Shown: positions 1 through 11,914 of the stretch, one piece after another
Position numbering within the stretch: position 1 is the first letter of the stretch
How the letters are laid out: each line of letters begins with the position of its first letter
Origin: Diphasiastrum complanatum
Taxonomy: Eukaryota > Streptophyta > Lycopodiopsida > Lycopodiales > Lycopodiaceae
Direction of reading: 5' to 3'
Length of the DNA stretch: 64,000 nucleotides
Assembly (NCBI GenBank): GCA_029204225.1
Contig: CM055096.1
Coordinates: forward strand, 41,188,519 to 41,252,518
Notes under the pieces: model-generated
Databases searched by the model: none
Seen by the model: only the letters and a program-made list of their open reading frames with translations
What the model was told of the DNA's origin: nothing
Translations under genes and position numbers: made by a program

Positions 1-1294
1 CTTTTGTTAGTGTAAAGATAGATCAATCTTGAATGACAATTCTTTATGTGGTTTATCAGTGTTACTTCCGTCACCCCCTGCACTTGCCTTTGTAAATAGT
101 TCTCAATATGTACAGTATGACCAATTGTTAAACACGTATCTTAAAGGTTTAGGTCCTCAATACAGTTTTAGGATGCCGGAGACCAATGCTGGTCTCCCCC
201 TTTCTAGTTTAGATATTGGTGAATTAGAAAGTAGGGATAAAATGCTAGGGGACAATGTAGAAGGTGGGGCAATTTAGTACTAGATGGAGTTCTTCCAGAC
301 TCCATTGTTTATAGATGTTGCATTGTTTCCCCTTCAATTCATGGCAGCATTTGGTTTCCCTGATTTCAAAAGTTTGCACGATCCTACGCTCCAATACGTC
401 AAACTAGGGACTCCAATTCTCATGCTGCCATACATAACAAAGTAAGTGTCTATTTTTCAGATTTTATTTTATTGAATTTTTATATGAATTTTGATTTCAC
501 ATCGATTCTTATAAATTTTTTGTTTTCTAATTTCAGTGATCATTGAAACTTATATGTGTTGTCCATGTATGTCAATGATGAGGGTGTGTGTAATCCAGTT
601 TGTTTGAAGATGAACTCTATTACACACACACACAAAATTGCCAGGACCCATATACAGAACTGGAACTCTTTCCAGTACCAAATGCAAAAGCATACTTGAA
701 GTTGAAAATGGTTGATGCAGAGGTATAAATTTTTCAATATCGGTTCAACGTGCCCTTGTAGTTATTGATTGGTTTATTTTTCCAACGTGCGTGCTGATCC
801 GATATTCAATCAAAAAATTTTGATATCGGTTCAACGAGCGCTTGTTTCTGTTGTAGATTTTATTCTTACATCCTGCGCGTTGATCCGATATCTCATAATG
901 TTCAAATTTGGATTCTGCAGTCCTCCCAGCAGGTTGATTCTGTCAGCTGTGGTTGGTATACCGTATGCAATGCCAAACACTTTTTTTATTGGCTTGCATT
1001 ACAAGATGGACTTCCAAATCTGGAAGAGGTAATATTCGATTAATTACTTTTAATTGTGTTTTTGTTTTTTTCATATACAAACTCCTATTAACTGATCTTT
1101 GATCAATTACATTTAACTGTGTTTATGTTTTTTTTCAGTTTAAATGCCCGAAGGTCTCCCCAATGGAGATAATGCACTTCAGGCAGGAGACCATAAAGCT
1201 TGTGATCAAAAATTCATATCCTGTAATGGCCGAGTGTTCTCCACCCAAGCTACTTCCAACTGGAGAAATGGATTTAGAGATCATAGATAGTTGA
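1..1294 (+). pseudogene. Ulp1-like (C48) cysteine peptidase pseudogene, left copy, 5' end off window
   Basis: Four exon-like blocks: 1-441, 537-722, 921-1028 and 1139-1294, each bounded by GT-AG sites and ending at a TGA. The third block reads QVDSVSCGWYTVCNAKHFF, which fits the Gln and nucleophile Cys region of Ulp1/SENP peptidases. The second block contains DH followed by LYVL, the usual surroundings of the catalytic His. The fourth block (52 codons) has no domain I know. The copy is dead: TAG at 275 and 281, TGA at 544-546 where the other copy has Trp directly after the His, and a short deletion near 661. An inverted copy with the same exon layout lies at 60413-61900. Ulp1 domains occur in deSUMOylating enzymes and also inside plant MULE and CACTA transposons. 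The transposon origin is my preferred reading; no terminal repeats are visible. Confidence 0.72.
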
Positions 1295-1899
1295 TTCTGT
1301 TTAAATATTCGTCTCACTTGATGTGGATGAGACACATGTACAGAAAATTTTAATAGAAATATACTTACAGTTTTTCTATGGTTGTTCTTACTTGTTATTT
1401 TTCCTCTTATCAATTCAGGTTATGATTCATTCATATTCAATTTTTACTGTTTTTCGACATGTTTGTTTTTCATTGCCTTGGTCTGCCTTGCCTTTACCAT
1501 GGTCTTTTTTGGATAAGTTCAGAATGATGATCTGATCGAACCTTTGCCACAACCAATCCAAACATGCGACATTAGTTCACTTAGATAGTTTATGTTTCTC
1601 CTTTAGCAAGTAAAATGTGCATTTGAGCTAACCTCCACCCTCACTCTCTCTCTCTCTCTCTTACTCTCTTCTCTTCTCAATCTCTTCTTTTCTATCCCTT
1701 CCCTTCACCCAAATCATGATGAATGTTAGTGTAGAGGAGTAGAGTTAAAGGAGAATAGTGTTGGCGGTGAGTAGAGTTAAGGGAGGAAGTAGAAAACTAA
1801 CTAAAAGTAGCATCTATGCATAGTTAGGTACCTATCCAGTGATCTAATCCTTGTTGACAGGCGGGAGGGCTATACTACGTGAGATCTTCGACCCTAAAG
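1295..1899 (+). other. Non-coding stretch, possible LTR of the following Gypsy element
   Basis: I see no coding sequence. A (CT)n tract lies at about 1642-1661. The stretch ends directly before a primer-binding-like site, so its right part is probably the 5' LTR of the Gypsy element whose gag starts at 2844. I cannot define the LTR start because no second LTR copy is visible. Confidence 0.35.
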
Positions 1900-1917
1900 T
1901 GGCGCCATTGCCATGGA
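1900..1917 (+). other. Probable retrotransposon primer-binding site
   Basis: TGGCGCCATTGCC resembles the TGGCGCC-type primer sites of plant Athila/Tat Gypsy elements. It lies about 940 bp before the gag start. Long leaders are usual in that group. Confidence 0.45.
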
Positions 1918-2364
1918 TAGGTTTCCACTAACTAGTTTAGTTGCATTTTAGCTATTTTCTTACTTTTTAGAGTAGTTTAGGTAGATTTTTGGGAGTTTAG
2001 AGTTAGTGTTCTATATTTTTTGTGTTTGGACTATTCACAGCTAGCGGAGGAGGTGTTAGAGGGTAGAGGAGGCCCTGAACAGCCTCTAAGGGCTTGAAAC
2101 CCAAACCAACCAGCCAAAAAACCCAAAAAACACACCAATCTGCATTTTGGAGGGAAAAAGAGCTTAAAATCTCATCAGATTTTTATATCTCCAGAATCAG
2201 TGAGAATTAACCCTTGCATGACTGACAGCAGCTCCAGGGTACTGTCCCAGACCTGCATAGAAGCCTGCGAGAGTTAGTTCCAAGCAGATTGTAAAAATCA
2301 GAGAAAACTCATAAAATATTCAAAAAACCCTTGAAAAAATCCAAAAAAATTCAAATCTTCATAA

Positions 2365-2610
2365 GAACTCTCGCAGAGCCTTCTAAAGTTTCATCTTAGT
2401 GAAACCAGGACACAGAGAAACTTGCGAGAGTTAGTTTGATATCTAAGTGTCTGTGTGAGAGTTCCCAGTAAAAAAAGATGGGAAAGTACTAGTGAACTCT
2501 CACAGACAGCAAAATTTTCAGTTTCAGTGGTCAAGAACTCTTGTAGAGGATTCTAAAGTTCCATCTCAGTGAGACCAGGACACAGAGGAGCTTGCGAGAG
2601 TTAGTTTGAT
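2365..2610 (+). repeat. Spaced direct repeat in the Gypsy leader
   Basis: Two 76-bp copies at 2365-2440 and 2535-2610, offset by 170 bp, both ending in GCGAGAGTTAGTTTGAT. A third partial copy of this end lies near 2266. They sit in the untranslated leader before gag. Confidence 0.8.
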
Positions 2611-2843
2611 TCTAGTGAGCAGAATAACCCTAGCATACCAGATCAATGGAAAGCTCTGCATCTGATCCAGCTACTGTCAAAATCTCAGGTCAATTAGTGC
2701 AAGGAGTAAAAAGTTATCAAGAAAAAACCACTGTAAAAGGCCTAAAATTCACTTCCGGCTGATCAGATCGATCAGATCCTTGAAGATCCAGACTGCATCC
2801 TACTATATAAGCAAGATCCAATCACTTTGAATCCTACCATCAG

Positions 2844-4964
2844 ATGAATCTGAGATCGGGACGATCAATAACACAAAGGATAGCAAATCAGGCACCACAC
2901 CTTCCCAGATTAGCAACTATGCAACAAGGGGCGGAACCGAAACCAGCACCAATGGATCCAATGGGCCAACCCGTATCTGTCGCTCTCTTGCAAGCAATTT
3001 GGAGAGCACCACGGATGGAAATACAAAAATACGACGGATCATCAGATCCCATCCGATTCCTCCAGATCTACGAGCAAGCTTGCGAAATCTACGGCGAACG
3101 GACACCTGCAGAGAAGCTGATGCTATTTTCTATGTCCTTACTGGCAGTGGCTCAGGATTGGTTTTTTAACTTGTCAGAGGAAGAAAAATCCACCTGGGAA
3201 GCGGTTAAAACGGCTCTCATTACGCGCTTTAAACCAAGAAAGTTCCTGGAAGACCCATTTCTCCTACTGAGCAAAGTCAAGATGGAAAAACGAGAAAGGG
3301 TCCGGAATTATATTGAACGGGTCAAACATCTACGATTCGAGTGCAGTGCATCCCTAACTCTCGATCATGTAGTGATCATGTGGTTCCTAGCCGGATTACC
3401 ACGAAGCATCAGAAGAGAACTGAAACGGCGGGAGCAGTACGCTACTCTGCAAGAGGCTATAGAAGATGCCATCAGGGAAGAGGATGAGGGATCTGACAAT
3501 GAATATCCTTCCACCCACACTCCTACTCCCTTGATTGTATCATCATCATCAAACGCATCCGCTCTATCCACAGAACTGATGTTGGAGCAAATGACAAAAT
3601 TACACAAATAGAAGATGGAGCAACTTACGGCGCAATTTGACCAAAAACTGAAAGCCTTACATGGAACTGTAGCAGTGACTCCACATCAACCGGAACCAAA
3701 CCAGCTGCAGTATCCTCAACGGGAGAATGTATGGTGTTCAGTATGCACGCAAAACCATACAACGAACGAGTGTCCAGTCCTAAAGCAAAAGCTGAGACTG
3801 ACACATAGATTCTGCCATTTGTGCAATGCAACATCACACGATATGACATTTTGCCCGTTTAATCCCCGGATTGTTCAACAGAAGAGAAGTCCTTATCAAA
3901 CTTCCTATCCTTATCATCAAGGGGCACCCAACGCGGCACCAAGGTATGGCGAACCAAATCAACCGCAACGTATGGCCTTACCTGCTCCACCAAGGCCAGC
4001 TAATCAACAAGTGGCCCATGTAAATCTGACAGCAGCAGAACCAAAGATGCAAGTGCCATCTCAACCTGAGCAGTAGCAATGGTACAGACCAGATGAACCA
4101 TTTATGGATCCTTTCATAAATAAATATGTTTCGACCTATGCAGCTCAAACTCAGCGCCAAGGCGGAAGAAATTACGGTTGCTACGGATGCAGTGAAGGAC
4201 ACAGAATAGCAGAATGTCCCTACAAGGGACAATATACACCCTCCTGCCGAGAATGCGGTTATGGACACTGTTACAAGAATTGTCCATTTAAACCTAGAAC
4301 CAGTGAACCTCTTAATCTCATTGCCATACAGCAACCAGCAGTTCCAGCGGGGATGCCATCGGAAGGTCAACAATTTCACGCCCCTGTGTTAGCTGTTACG
4401 CGAGCACAGAAGAGGAAGGAAGTGACTCCCTCACCACCACCATCGGTCACTGACGACCAACCCTCAACTTCGGTGCCATATCCAAATGTGAGGGAAGAGA
4501 GAAGACAGTACCAAAAAATAAGACACTGGGTACAGAAAGCACAAGCGGAGGAAAAAGAGCAAGAAAGAGACCATCCCACAGAACCTCTAGTCGACGTCGA
4601 ACGGGAACCGCAAGCGGGCTCATCACTACGCACTGATCAGAATGATCGGTTGCACCAACATGAACCAGCTTTTCACATGGTGGAGCCCGAGGAACCACGC
4701 ACTAAAAGGCTCACACTTTTGCTTTCAAGCCATGTTAGTTTACCACTCGGGGAACTACTGCGGATTGCACCACAAGTGAAAAACCTTCTAGCTGAATGGG
4801 CCAAAGCGGATGAGGAGTCAGTAGCGCTTGAGCCCATATATTGTGTGGGCTATGATGAAACAAATAATGTCCTCCACATCGGAGCAACATGGGAAAGTGA
4901 GGAACACAACATCACTTTGCCAATCAAACACAAGAGATACATCATCACACATCAGTTGCACTAG
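2844..4964 (+). pseudogene. Gypsy gag with four zinc knuckles, interrupted by two TAG stops
   Basis: One reading frame runs 2844-4964, broken only by TAG at 3609-3611 and 4074-4076. The first 255 codons contain the retrotransposon gag domain (IQKYDGSSDPIRFLQIYEQ, WEAVKTALITRF). After the first stop come two pairs of Cys-His knuckles: CSVCTQNHTTNEC and CHLCNATSHDMTFC, then CYGCSEGHRIAEC and CRECGYGHCYKNC. Only the second has the canonical CX2CX4HX4C spacing; the other three are CX2CX3HX4C. The C-terminal third is acidic and proline-rich, with no domain I recognise. No protease or reverse transcriptase follows in frame; the sequence changes to Copia material at about 4945. Gag would package element RNA. 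This copy is a truncated relic unless the stops are read through. Confidence 0.8.
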
Positions 4965-5205
4965 AAGTTCTTTTGTTTCACTAGAACCTTTTGAAGAACT
5001 TAAAGATTCAATATACACAGTTGTTGGTGATACATATACAATTGAAGGAGTTGGAATTTGTTCCTTAAATCTTGCATCTTCTATGAGTTTATCACTTTCC
5101 AATGTACTTTATGTTCTAATCTCACAAAGAATGTGATTAGTGTTGGAAAGTTATTTGATGATGGTTTTGAAGTGGAATTCAATGTCAATAATTGACTTTT
5201 GGAGT
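4930..5205 (+). pseudogene. Copia protease-region scrap
   Basis: The frame from 4828 enters Copia-like sequence after about 4930: TSSHIS, then SLEPFEELKDSIYTVVGD, TIEGVGICSLNL and LSLSNVLYV. This is the segment after the DSGA protease motif in plant Copia polyproteins. A second frame from about 5115 continues with VGKLFDDGFEVEFNVNN-like sequence, so there is at least one frameshift. The piece is fused directly to the Gypsy gag upstream. Confidence 0.65.
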
Positions 5206-6899
5206 TCAAACCGACCAACGTCGGGTGACATTTGGGGGAATGCTCTCACATGCATGATTGGTAGTGGCAATGTCAAATCAGGTGAAAGCTACATTGACAC
5301 ACACATTTTCAACTTGAAAATTTCTCATTCAAGAGATAGATTGGAACTAGCTTGGAGGTACACACATTTTTGGCAGTCATGGGTGAAAAAATTGCATGGT
5401 GGTGCCAATTGGAAGCCATTAGACAAGATAGCTAACTTGCATTGGAGGAATTGTTGTGAGACATGGGGAAGATGAAAAACAGGTCAGTGATCACGCTTTG
5501 GAGACTCTTGGTGAGTGGTAATGTAGGTTGATATTCCAAGGAGTATTCTAGCCATCTTGAGAAACATCTTTAAAATTACAGGCAGAATAGGATTTAAACA
5601 TAGAACTTGCCCATCAAGTTTAGGCTTTTACGTTATCCGTACTGACTTAAGTTATTTAGTTCTAAGTTTAGATTGCCATGGGCACTATACATAAATATGT
5701 AATTTCAAGTTATGTAAAAGCTAGTCACAAAGGCCTATTGGGGGTTTGTCTCATGGCACCAATGTGATTCAAAGTTAATTTAGTCCCATAATGCCTTTTT
5801 GTAAGTGACCACCACTCCAAGTATATATAGGAGTGGAAGAGTCCATTTTTAAGAAGAACCTCATTTGCAATACATGCCTATCTTTCCTCTTTGAGTGTTC
5901 TCCCTTGTGTGGTTTCATGTACTGTGTTACTTCACATTGTATTGTACATTATTTATCTGGCAACAAGTTAAGTTAATCTAGGCCCTCCATCTCTAGTAGG
6001 GTAAGCCTTAGAGGAGGAGATTTAGATTAGGGTTTTATTCTTTAGGTTAAGCCATCCTTTTTAGTTGCTAAGGAGAGAAAAGAGGGAAGAGTGGATCTTA
6101 TCTAATACTCACTCTATGCTCATAGTGCTCTTCCCATCCTCTTGCTCAAGCTAGTTGGAGAAGCCATAGCATCGTCTAGTTGGGAGATTGCCATAGTCAT
6201 GCTAGATGGAGGGGGACACGAAAGATACAACAGGTAAGTGTGATGATTTGCAGATTTTGCAATTGGTAAGTCATTATAAATCAAGTAATTGTAGCTTGGA
6301 GCAGTGTATCATGTTTGTCATCAACAAGGAGATACACTTCAACTACCTATTTTGGGTAAGTCATGTCAATTTGTCGTATCAGTATTGCATCAAAGAGAAA
6401 CACCAAAGTGCAGATCATTTTTTCTAGGCCATGGAAGATCTCACAAGTTCACTTGGAGGGATATTACATGTCACGTCATGTGAGAGACTTAATGGTGGCT
6501 TTGGAGTTCACATCTTAGTGTATTTTCTGGCATTGATTTGGAACCATTCATAAGTAGCATTGGAGCTAGCTTGGGGGAATATAGGTGGGACAATGCAGAT
6601 GCTCAGATCTTTGAGATCGGTGATGACATTGAGATACATGATAGGCATTGGACTGTAGGATGATAGGGTGATCATCAGAGAGCAAAAATTAATTGTAGCA
6701 TGCACCTTAAGACATTTGAGTCCAATGGAGATAGGAGAACAAGGCTGAAAACTGTACAAGAGCATGAAAGGACTCTGGTGGCAAAATGCTTCATACTATT
6801 GTATGTGAACTCAACCATTGGGAGGTACTTTTCCCAATATGATTGTCATCTGGAAATATATGCGCTAACATATCTTCCATCGACTGATTGACACGTTTG
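5206..6899. other. LTR-like AT-rich stretch without a recognisable gene
   Basis: I recognise no protein here. A TATA-like box (AGTATATATAGG) lies near 5820 and is followed by transcript-leader-like sequence, as in an LTR promoter. Short open frames at 6206-6427 and 6508-6765 have no motif I know. This is probably LTR or untranslated retroelement remnant. Confidence 0.35.
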
Positions 6900-7250
6900 G
6901 TCTGTGACCATCTGTTTATAGGTGATCCGTAGACGAAAGACTTAAGGTAGTTTTCAGTTTCGCAATGACTGCCTGCTAGAACTTTTCAGTGAACTTGGAA
7001 TCATGGTCACTAGCAATATTGTTTGACAAACCATACAACTTGAACAACTTTTCAACGAAGAGTTTTGCAAGTTCTGAAGCTTTGACAATAATTTTTGTCG
7101 GATTAAACTGTTGAAAATCCAGCAAATTCACATGTGTGGGGAACCGCACAAAAAAGTGTGAATGATCTTTGCCATGCTTTGTGGTGGCACACAGATCACT
7201 TGTAGAGCAATCCTGCAATCTACCAACAAATCTATGGCTAGAGCACAATC
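6900..7250 (-). pseudogene. Gypsy integrase fragment
   Basis: The minus strand reads SELAKLFVEKLFKLYGL then IASDHDSKFTEKF. These fit the part of the Gypsy integrase core around the second catalytic Asp (normally SDRDPKF). Upstream, HGKDHSHFFVRF corresponds weakly to the region before it. Stops follow below 6976. The fragment abuts the Copia integrase end on its right, in the same orientation, so two superfamilies are joined within about 50 bp. Confidence 0.65.
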
Positions 7251-7289
7251 TAGAATGCTACAAATCAAAGCCACAGTATCTTGAGATGT

Positions 7290-9566
7290 ATTCTCATGTT
7301 CATCACTCGGAAGGTCAATGAATGGATCATCATCAGGTGGTATTTCCACTATACCATCTTTCCCACTAGATGTGTCTATCTTCTCAGCATCCTCATCTTC
7401 ATACATCTTGGATTCATCAAAGATAACATCACGACTTATATGGATTTTGTTTTCCACTGGATCAAAACATCTATAGCCCTTCACACGATCATCATATCCT
7501 AGGAATATGCACTTGATAGCTTTCACATCAAGTTTACGTCTCTCTTCCTTAGGAATGTGTACAAAGGCCTTACATCCAAAGATTCGCAAGTGGTTCACCT
7601 TTGGCTTCTTCTTCGTGAATGCTTCCTCAAGTGTTATCTTTGGTATGGCAATGGTAGGACTTCTATTTTGAAGATAGACTGCCACACTGCATGCTTCTGA
7701 CCAAAAATCTTTTGGTAATTTCATCTCAGCTAGCATAGATCTGGCACTTTCTACAATCGTACAATTCTTGCGCTTAGCTACACCATTGAGAGCAGGAGTA
7801 TGAGCTTGCGTAATTGTCTTTTAATTCCACATTGATCACAAAGATCATTAAAGTCATTAAACTTGTACTCACCTCCACTATCTGATCTTAGAGCTTTGAT
7901 CTTCCTACCTGTCTGATTTTCGACCAATGCTTTGAAGCTCTTGAAGTTTTCAAATGCATCTGATTTCTTCTTCAAGAAGTAGATCCATGTCTTACGTGAC
8001 ATATCATCAATAAAGGTCATGAAATAGAAGGCTTTACCTAAGGACATGGTCCTCATAGGCCCGCATGAGTCTGTGTGGATTAAATCCAGGATGATCTTTG
8101 CTCTTGCAACACCTCCTTTATTGAACTTCTCTTGATGCTGCTTCCCATATACACAAGATTCGCACATTGATTTCAAGTGATCTTCTATGGTAGGCAATCC
8201 TGTTACCGTCTCCAATTTTCTCATCAAAATGAGGCTTCCTAAGTTCAAGTGACCAAGATTCTTATGCCACAACTCAGTTTGCGATGGAATGGACGATACA
8301 AGTCCATGTTGCCCCTTGATTGTAGCATTCAACCTGTACAATTTTGTATTGGGCTCCCTTACTCCATCTGCAATAACTTTGAACTTTTGGTTCACATCCT
8401 TCACAAAGCAACGATCATGGGCGAATTCTACTTTCAACTTTTGATCAGTAATGACTCCAACAGAAAGTAGATTTTTCCTCAAACTTGGTACGTAAAGTAC
8501 CTCCTTGATCATCTTGCTTTTGCCATCAGGTAGTTGGATTGAAATGGTGCCTATCCCCTTGATCTTGCACACCTCACCATTTGCTTGTAAAATGGATGTT
8601 CCATTATCCAACACTTTCAAGCTACTAAACCAATTCTTGTTACCTGTCATGTGTCTTGTGGCTCCCAAGTCAATATACCATGCTTGATCATCTTGATTAG
8701 ATGACAATGCATACATGAAGATGCTAGAATCTTCAATCTCACCCTCATCGACAAGGTTACCTGCTTGTTTTGGTTTTCCTTTGTCTTGTTCTGCCAGGAA
8801 TTCGTGACAATCACTCTTCCAATGGCCCTTTTTACCACAATAGAAGCACTTGTCTTTCTTCTTAGTCTTACTGGAAGATCCCTCGTCCCCTAAGACTTGG
8901 CAAATTGCTGTTTAGACTTCTTTTTTCCCTTGCCCTTGCCTTGTTTTTGGCGTGTCGCAAGTGTCTGATCGTCAGTATTTTGACGTCTAGCTTTCACCGT
9001 TGCTCTTCCTACATCAAGATTCATGTGAGCTCGTCAAAGGTTGGCAATCTTTCTCTTGATGCTATTGCGCTCACAAACATCTGATAGGGTTCTGCAATGC
9101 CGCACAATGCATTGTGCACCAGCTCCACATCATGTATGCGCTCACCAATAGAATGCAGCTCATCCCTCATTGTCTTGATTCTGATCATGTACGTCTGAAT
9201 GTGTTGTCCTTGCTCCATTCGGGCACTATTCAGCTTTGACTTCAAAAACATGATTCTTGACAGATTTGACGTTTTAAACTGCTCCTTTAGCACATCCCAT
9301 GCCTGTCTAGGTGTAACAGCATCACAAATGTGGGTAATGATGTGATCCTTCACTGACAAGTTAAGGAAGGTCAAAGCTTTCCTCATCTTTGTGTCGAACA
9401 CTTTTATATCCGCTTCATTTGGCGGCCTTCTCTCATCACATGTGACGACTTCCCACACGTCTTTCTCCATTAGTATGTTTTTCATTTTGAGTTTCCACAC
9501 TGCATAGTTGGAAATCCCGTCCAATTTGCTACTTTCACTCAAAATGGACTCTCCCATGTTTGTCAT
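7290..9566 (-). pseudogene. Ty1/Copia gag-protease-integrase, decayed
   Basis: Gag starts at 9566 (SKLDGISNYAVWKLKMKN, UBN2-like) and runs to a stop near 9021. A zinc knuckle CFYCGKKGHWKSDC lies near 8850. The 7778-8716 frame has a protease motif altered to WYIDLGATRHM (normally DSGA), the pre-integrase domain (LWHKNLGHLNLGSL, CESCVYGKQ) and the integrase core with Asp residues in HTDSCGPM and RSDSGGEY. After a frameshift near 7790 the third catalytic residue is Lys (NGVAKRKN, normally Glu), followed by the IN C-terminal region (LGYDDRVKGYRCFDP). Reverse transcriptase and RNase H are missing. A closely related copy lies at 41784-43470 and shares the leader. Confidence 0.88.
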
Positions 9567-10749
9567 CGCAAAACTGCTTGAAACTTCTGTTGTAGGCTAA
9601 GAACAGTATGCCGAGGCCAACAGTGATGTCAGAAGTTGAAAATAATGACCTGCACTTTTTTCCTTACCAGGCCACTCGCCGCTTTTCCACCAATTTGAAA
9701 GCCAAATTGGCATCGCCTTCCGAAATGCACTCAATCGTCAACTCCCAACAACGTGCCCAGTGGAATGGTGAAATCACTTTTGGCACACTCTGAATACTTT
9801 CTACACTGCAATCACTCTGTTTTGATGTACCGTACTTGCAGGTATAGTCCGGGTGCCCTTCGTTTGAGGTTAGAGCCTTTCGTTTGGGTCAAAACGGGCA
9901 AAGGACCCAAAAATAGGGACTTTTCTAGTTTTTGAACTATTTCTTCACCTTGAAGAAACTTCACTCTTCACTTGTGAAGGGACTCAACTCAACTTTCATT
10001 TTGAAAATTTTAAATGAAGTTGAAGGCTAAAATGCACTTTACTCCTTCAGGGCCCACTTCAGTTAAATCCAATGATGGATTTCAGTCCTGTGGTCCAGGT
10101 TGTAATTAATCATGTCCATCGATCGTTGTAGAGAAAGATCTAATGGACTTCGTTGCATTGGTGCGTTGTACTGCACTCCTGAAGCCGCTATCCTCTTGCA
10201 AACACTACGAGGTCATTGTGGTTCCTTGCGCACAAGCTGTCCGCGAGCTGTCCACGACCTCTCCCCTCTTTCATCCAAGGTTTTTGGATATGGCTGTCAC
10301 GTTCAGATTTATAGCGTTCTTTTTCCAGCTCGCGGCTGCACACGGCCACTTCAAACCTGATTCGCACTGCTAGGGCGCCCTCCTCTGAGTTTTCACAGCT
10401 TGCAAAACAGATCAGTATAGAGAGAAATCTTTGATTTTGTGCTCCCAAACCCCAGACCAGGGTTTTTCACACAAATCTATTCTTGGCTTTCAATTCACAA
10501 TGTTTTGATAGGCCTATCCTCTAGCTCTAAGGTCACCCTACTGCTAGAACTCTGATGCTTCAATCCGTTCGTCAAACGGTATCCGATTGAATGCACACTG
10601 TCTACAAACACCAAATAGCCTACTTCGGAATTTCAAAATTCCATTTGCTGAGGTTCTGATTCAGCCGACAACCCTTGTCTCTGAATCCTCACACAGTCTC
10701 CCAAAGCTCTCTTCAACGGCGATGATGTACTGTGTGCACTCCCTGTACG
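9567..10749 (-). other. Copia untranslated leader
   Basis: This lies between the Copia gag start and its primer site, and has no protein I recognise. Its first 370 bp align with 43149-43470 beside the related Copia in NAT intron 4, so it is a conserved leader of this family. Confidence 0.6.
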
Positions 10750-10761
10750 GCTCTGATACCA
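10750..10761 (-). other. Copia primer-binding site (tRNA-iMet)
   Basis: The plus strand reads GCTCTGATACCA, the complement of TGGTATCAGAGC, which pairs with the 3' end of initiator methionine tRNA. It orients the element leftwards. Confidence 0.85.
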
Positions 10762-10762
10762 A

Positions 10763-11065
10763 CTTAGAATTTGCTTTGCACAGGAACACAGATCATGCTA
10801 CACAGTAACACAGACAAAAAACTCTCTCGACCGTAAGCTCACATAGCAACTGTATTTCTCAAAATGAAATTACACTATACATATAGTTGCTCACTCAGGC
10901 AACCCTTGCATGACCCAGGTTGTCGTTGGCGGGACGCGTGTCCCGTCGACTTGCCTCTTGGCAAGGCCAACTGATCCTTATCCACTGACAGGACCCACAG
11001 TACAATAACATAGTGATTCTACTTTAGTTCTAACTGTATTTGCATGCCTTGCATGTCACAATGTA
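10763..11065 (-). mobile_element. Probable 5' LTR of the minus-strand Copia
   Basis: Sequence directly outside the primer site. On the minus strand a TATA-like region (near 10880) precedes a transcript leader ending at the primer site. The outer edge is a guess and no second LTR copy is visible. Confidence 0.4.
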
Positions 11066-11149
11066 AACTTAGGACACAACGCATTACCTGATCACAAAAA
11101 TTTCCACCGGTAACTAGCATATCATGCCTACCTCTCACCTATGATTGCT

Positions 11150-11900
11150 TGCCCTCTCAAAATTATCAGTAATCATGATGCTAACCTAACTTTTGTCACC
11201 AAAACTAGCTTTATCAATAGCCCTCATACCGCATTTTCTATGAAAATTGTCAACTAGTTTTGACATTTTATTTGGCAATTTTGAGGCCAAAATGAAATCT
11301 CAACTTAGAGATAGTTTCATATTTGTCAGTGTGGGCCTAAATAGTGGTATTACTAATCTTGGCAAATAGATAATGGATGAGGTCATGTTTGGACCCATTC
11401 TAATTGGCTAATTTTGGTACATTGCATTTAAACTAGTGTTCTAGGTTTTTAATTAAGTACCTAGAAGTTGCCATTTTAGGGCATACTTAGAAAAAGTGGC
11501 TAAATGACATTTACGCTGTTATAAATAGCTATACCTATGTGGAGAACAAATCATTGTATTCTCTTATGATGTGGAGAATTCATCTTTGTTGATTCTATGT
11601 CCATCTCTTGTGGATTTCTCATGATATCTTGAGTTTCTATGTGTAGAATGTTGTTTTTCTTGTTGATCTAGATTTCACATGTGTGGAGTACTGTATTGTA
11701 CTACTGCTATATGGAAAGGGACAATACTAAGTTAGATCTAAGTAGTTATGATCAAATCTTCTAAATTCTAGCATGCATAAAGTAGTAATTTCTATGTTGT
11801 TGATGATTCTAGATGTGTGATCCAATTGATGTGTGATCCAATTTCTAGATGTGTGATCCAATTGATGAACTAATAGTGTTTTGATCTCTGACTTTTCACA
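11150..11900 (+). mobile_element. Probable 5' LTR of a plus-strand Copia
   Basis: It ends in CACA directly before a primer site at 11901. A TATAAATAG box lies at 11520-11528. A short motif GATGTGTGATCCAATT is repeated near 11812-11865. The left edge is uncertain. Confidence 0.45.
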
Positions 11901-11914
11901 TGGTATTAGAGTAG
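11901..11914 (+). other. Copia primer-binding site, tRNA-iMet type
   Basis: TGGTATTAGAGTAG differs slightly from the usual TGGTATCAGAGC and sits directly after an LTR-like sequence ending in CA. Confidence 0.7.

Noticed and set aside
4050-4090. Programmed TAG read-through in the Gypsy gag
   Set aside because: The second TAG has CAA after it but not the full TAG-CAR-YYA context, and the first has no such context. Decay by C-to-T is simpler.
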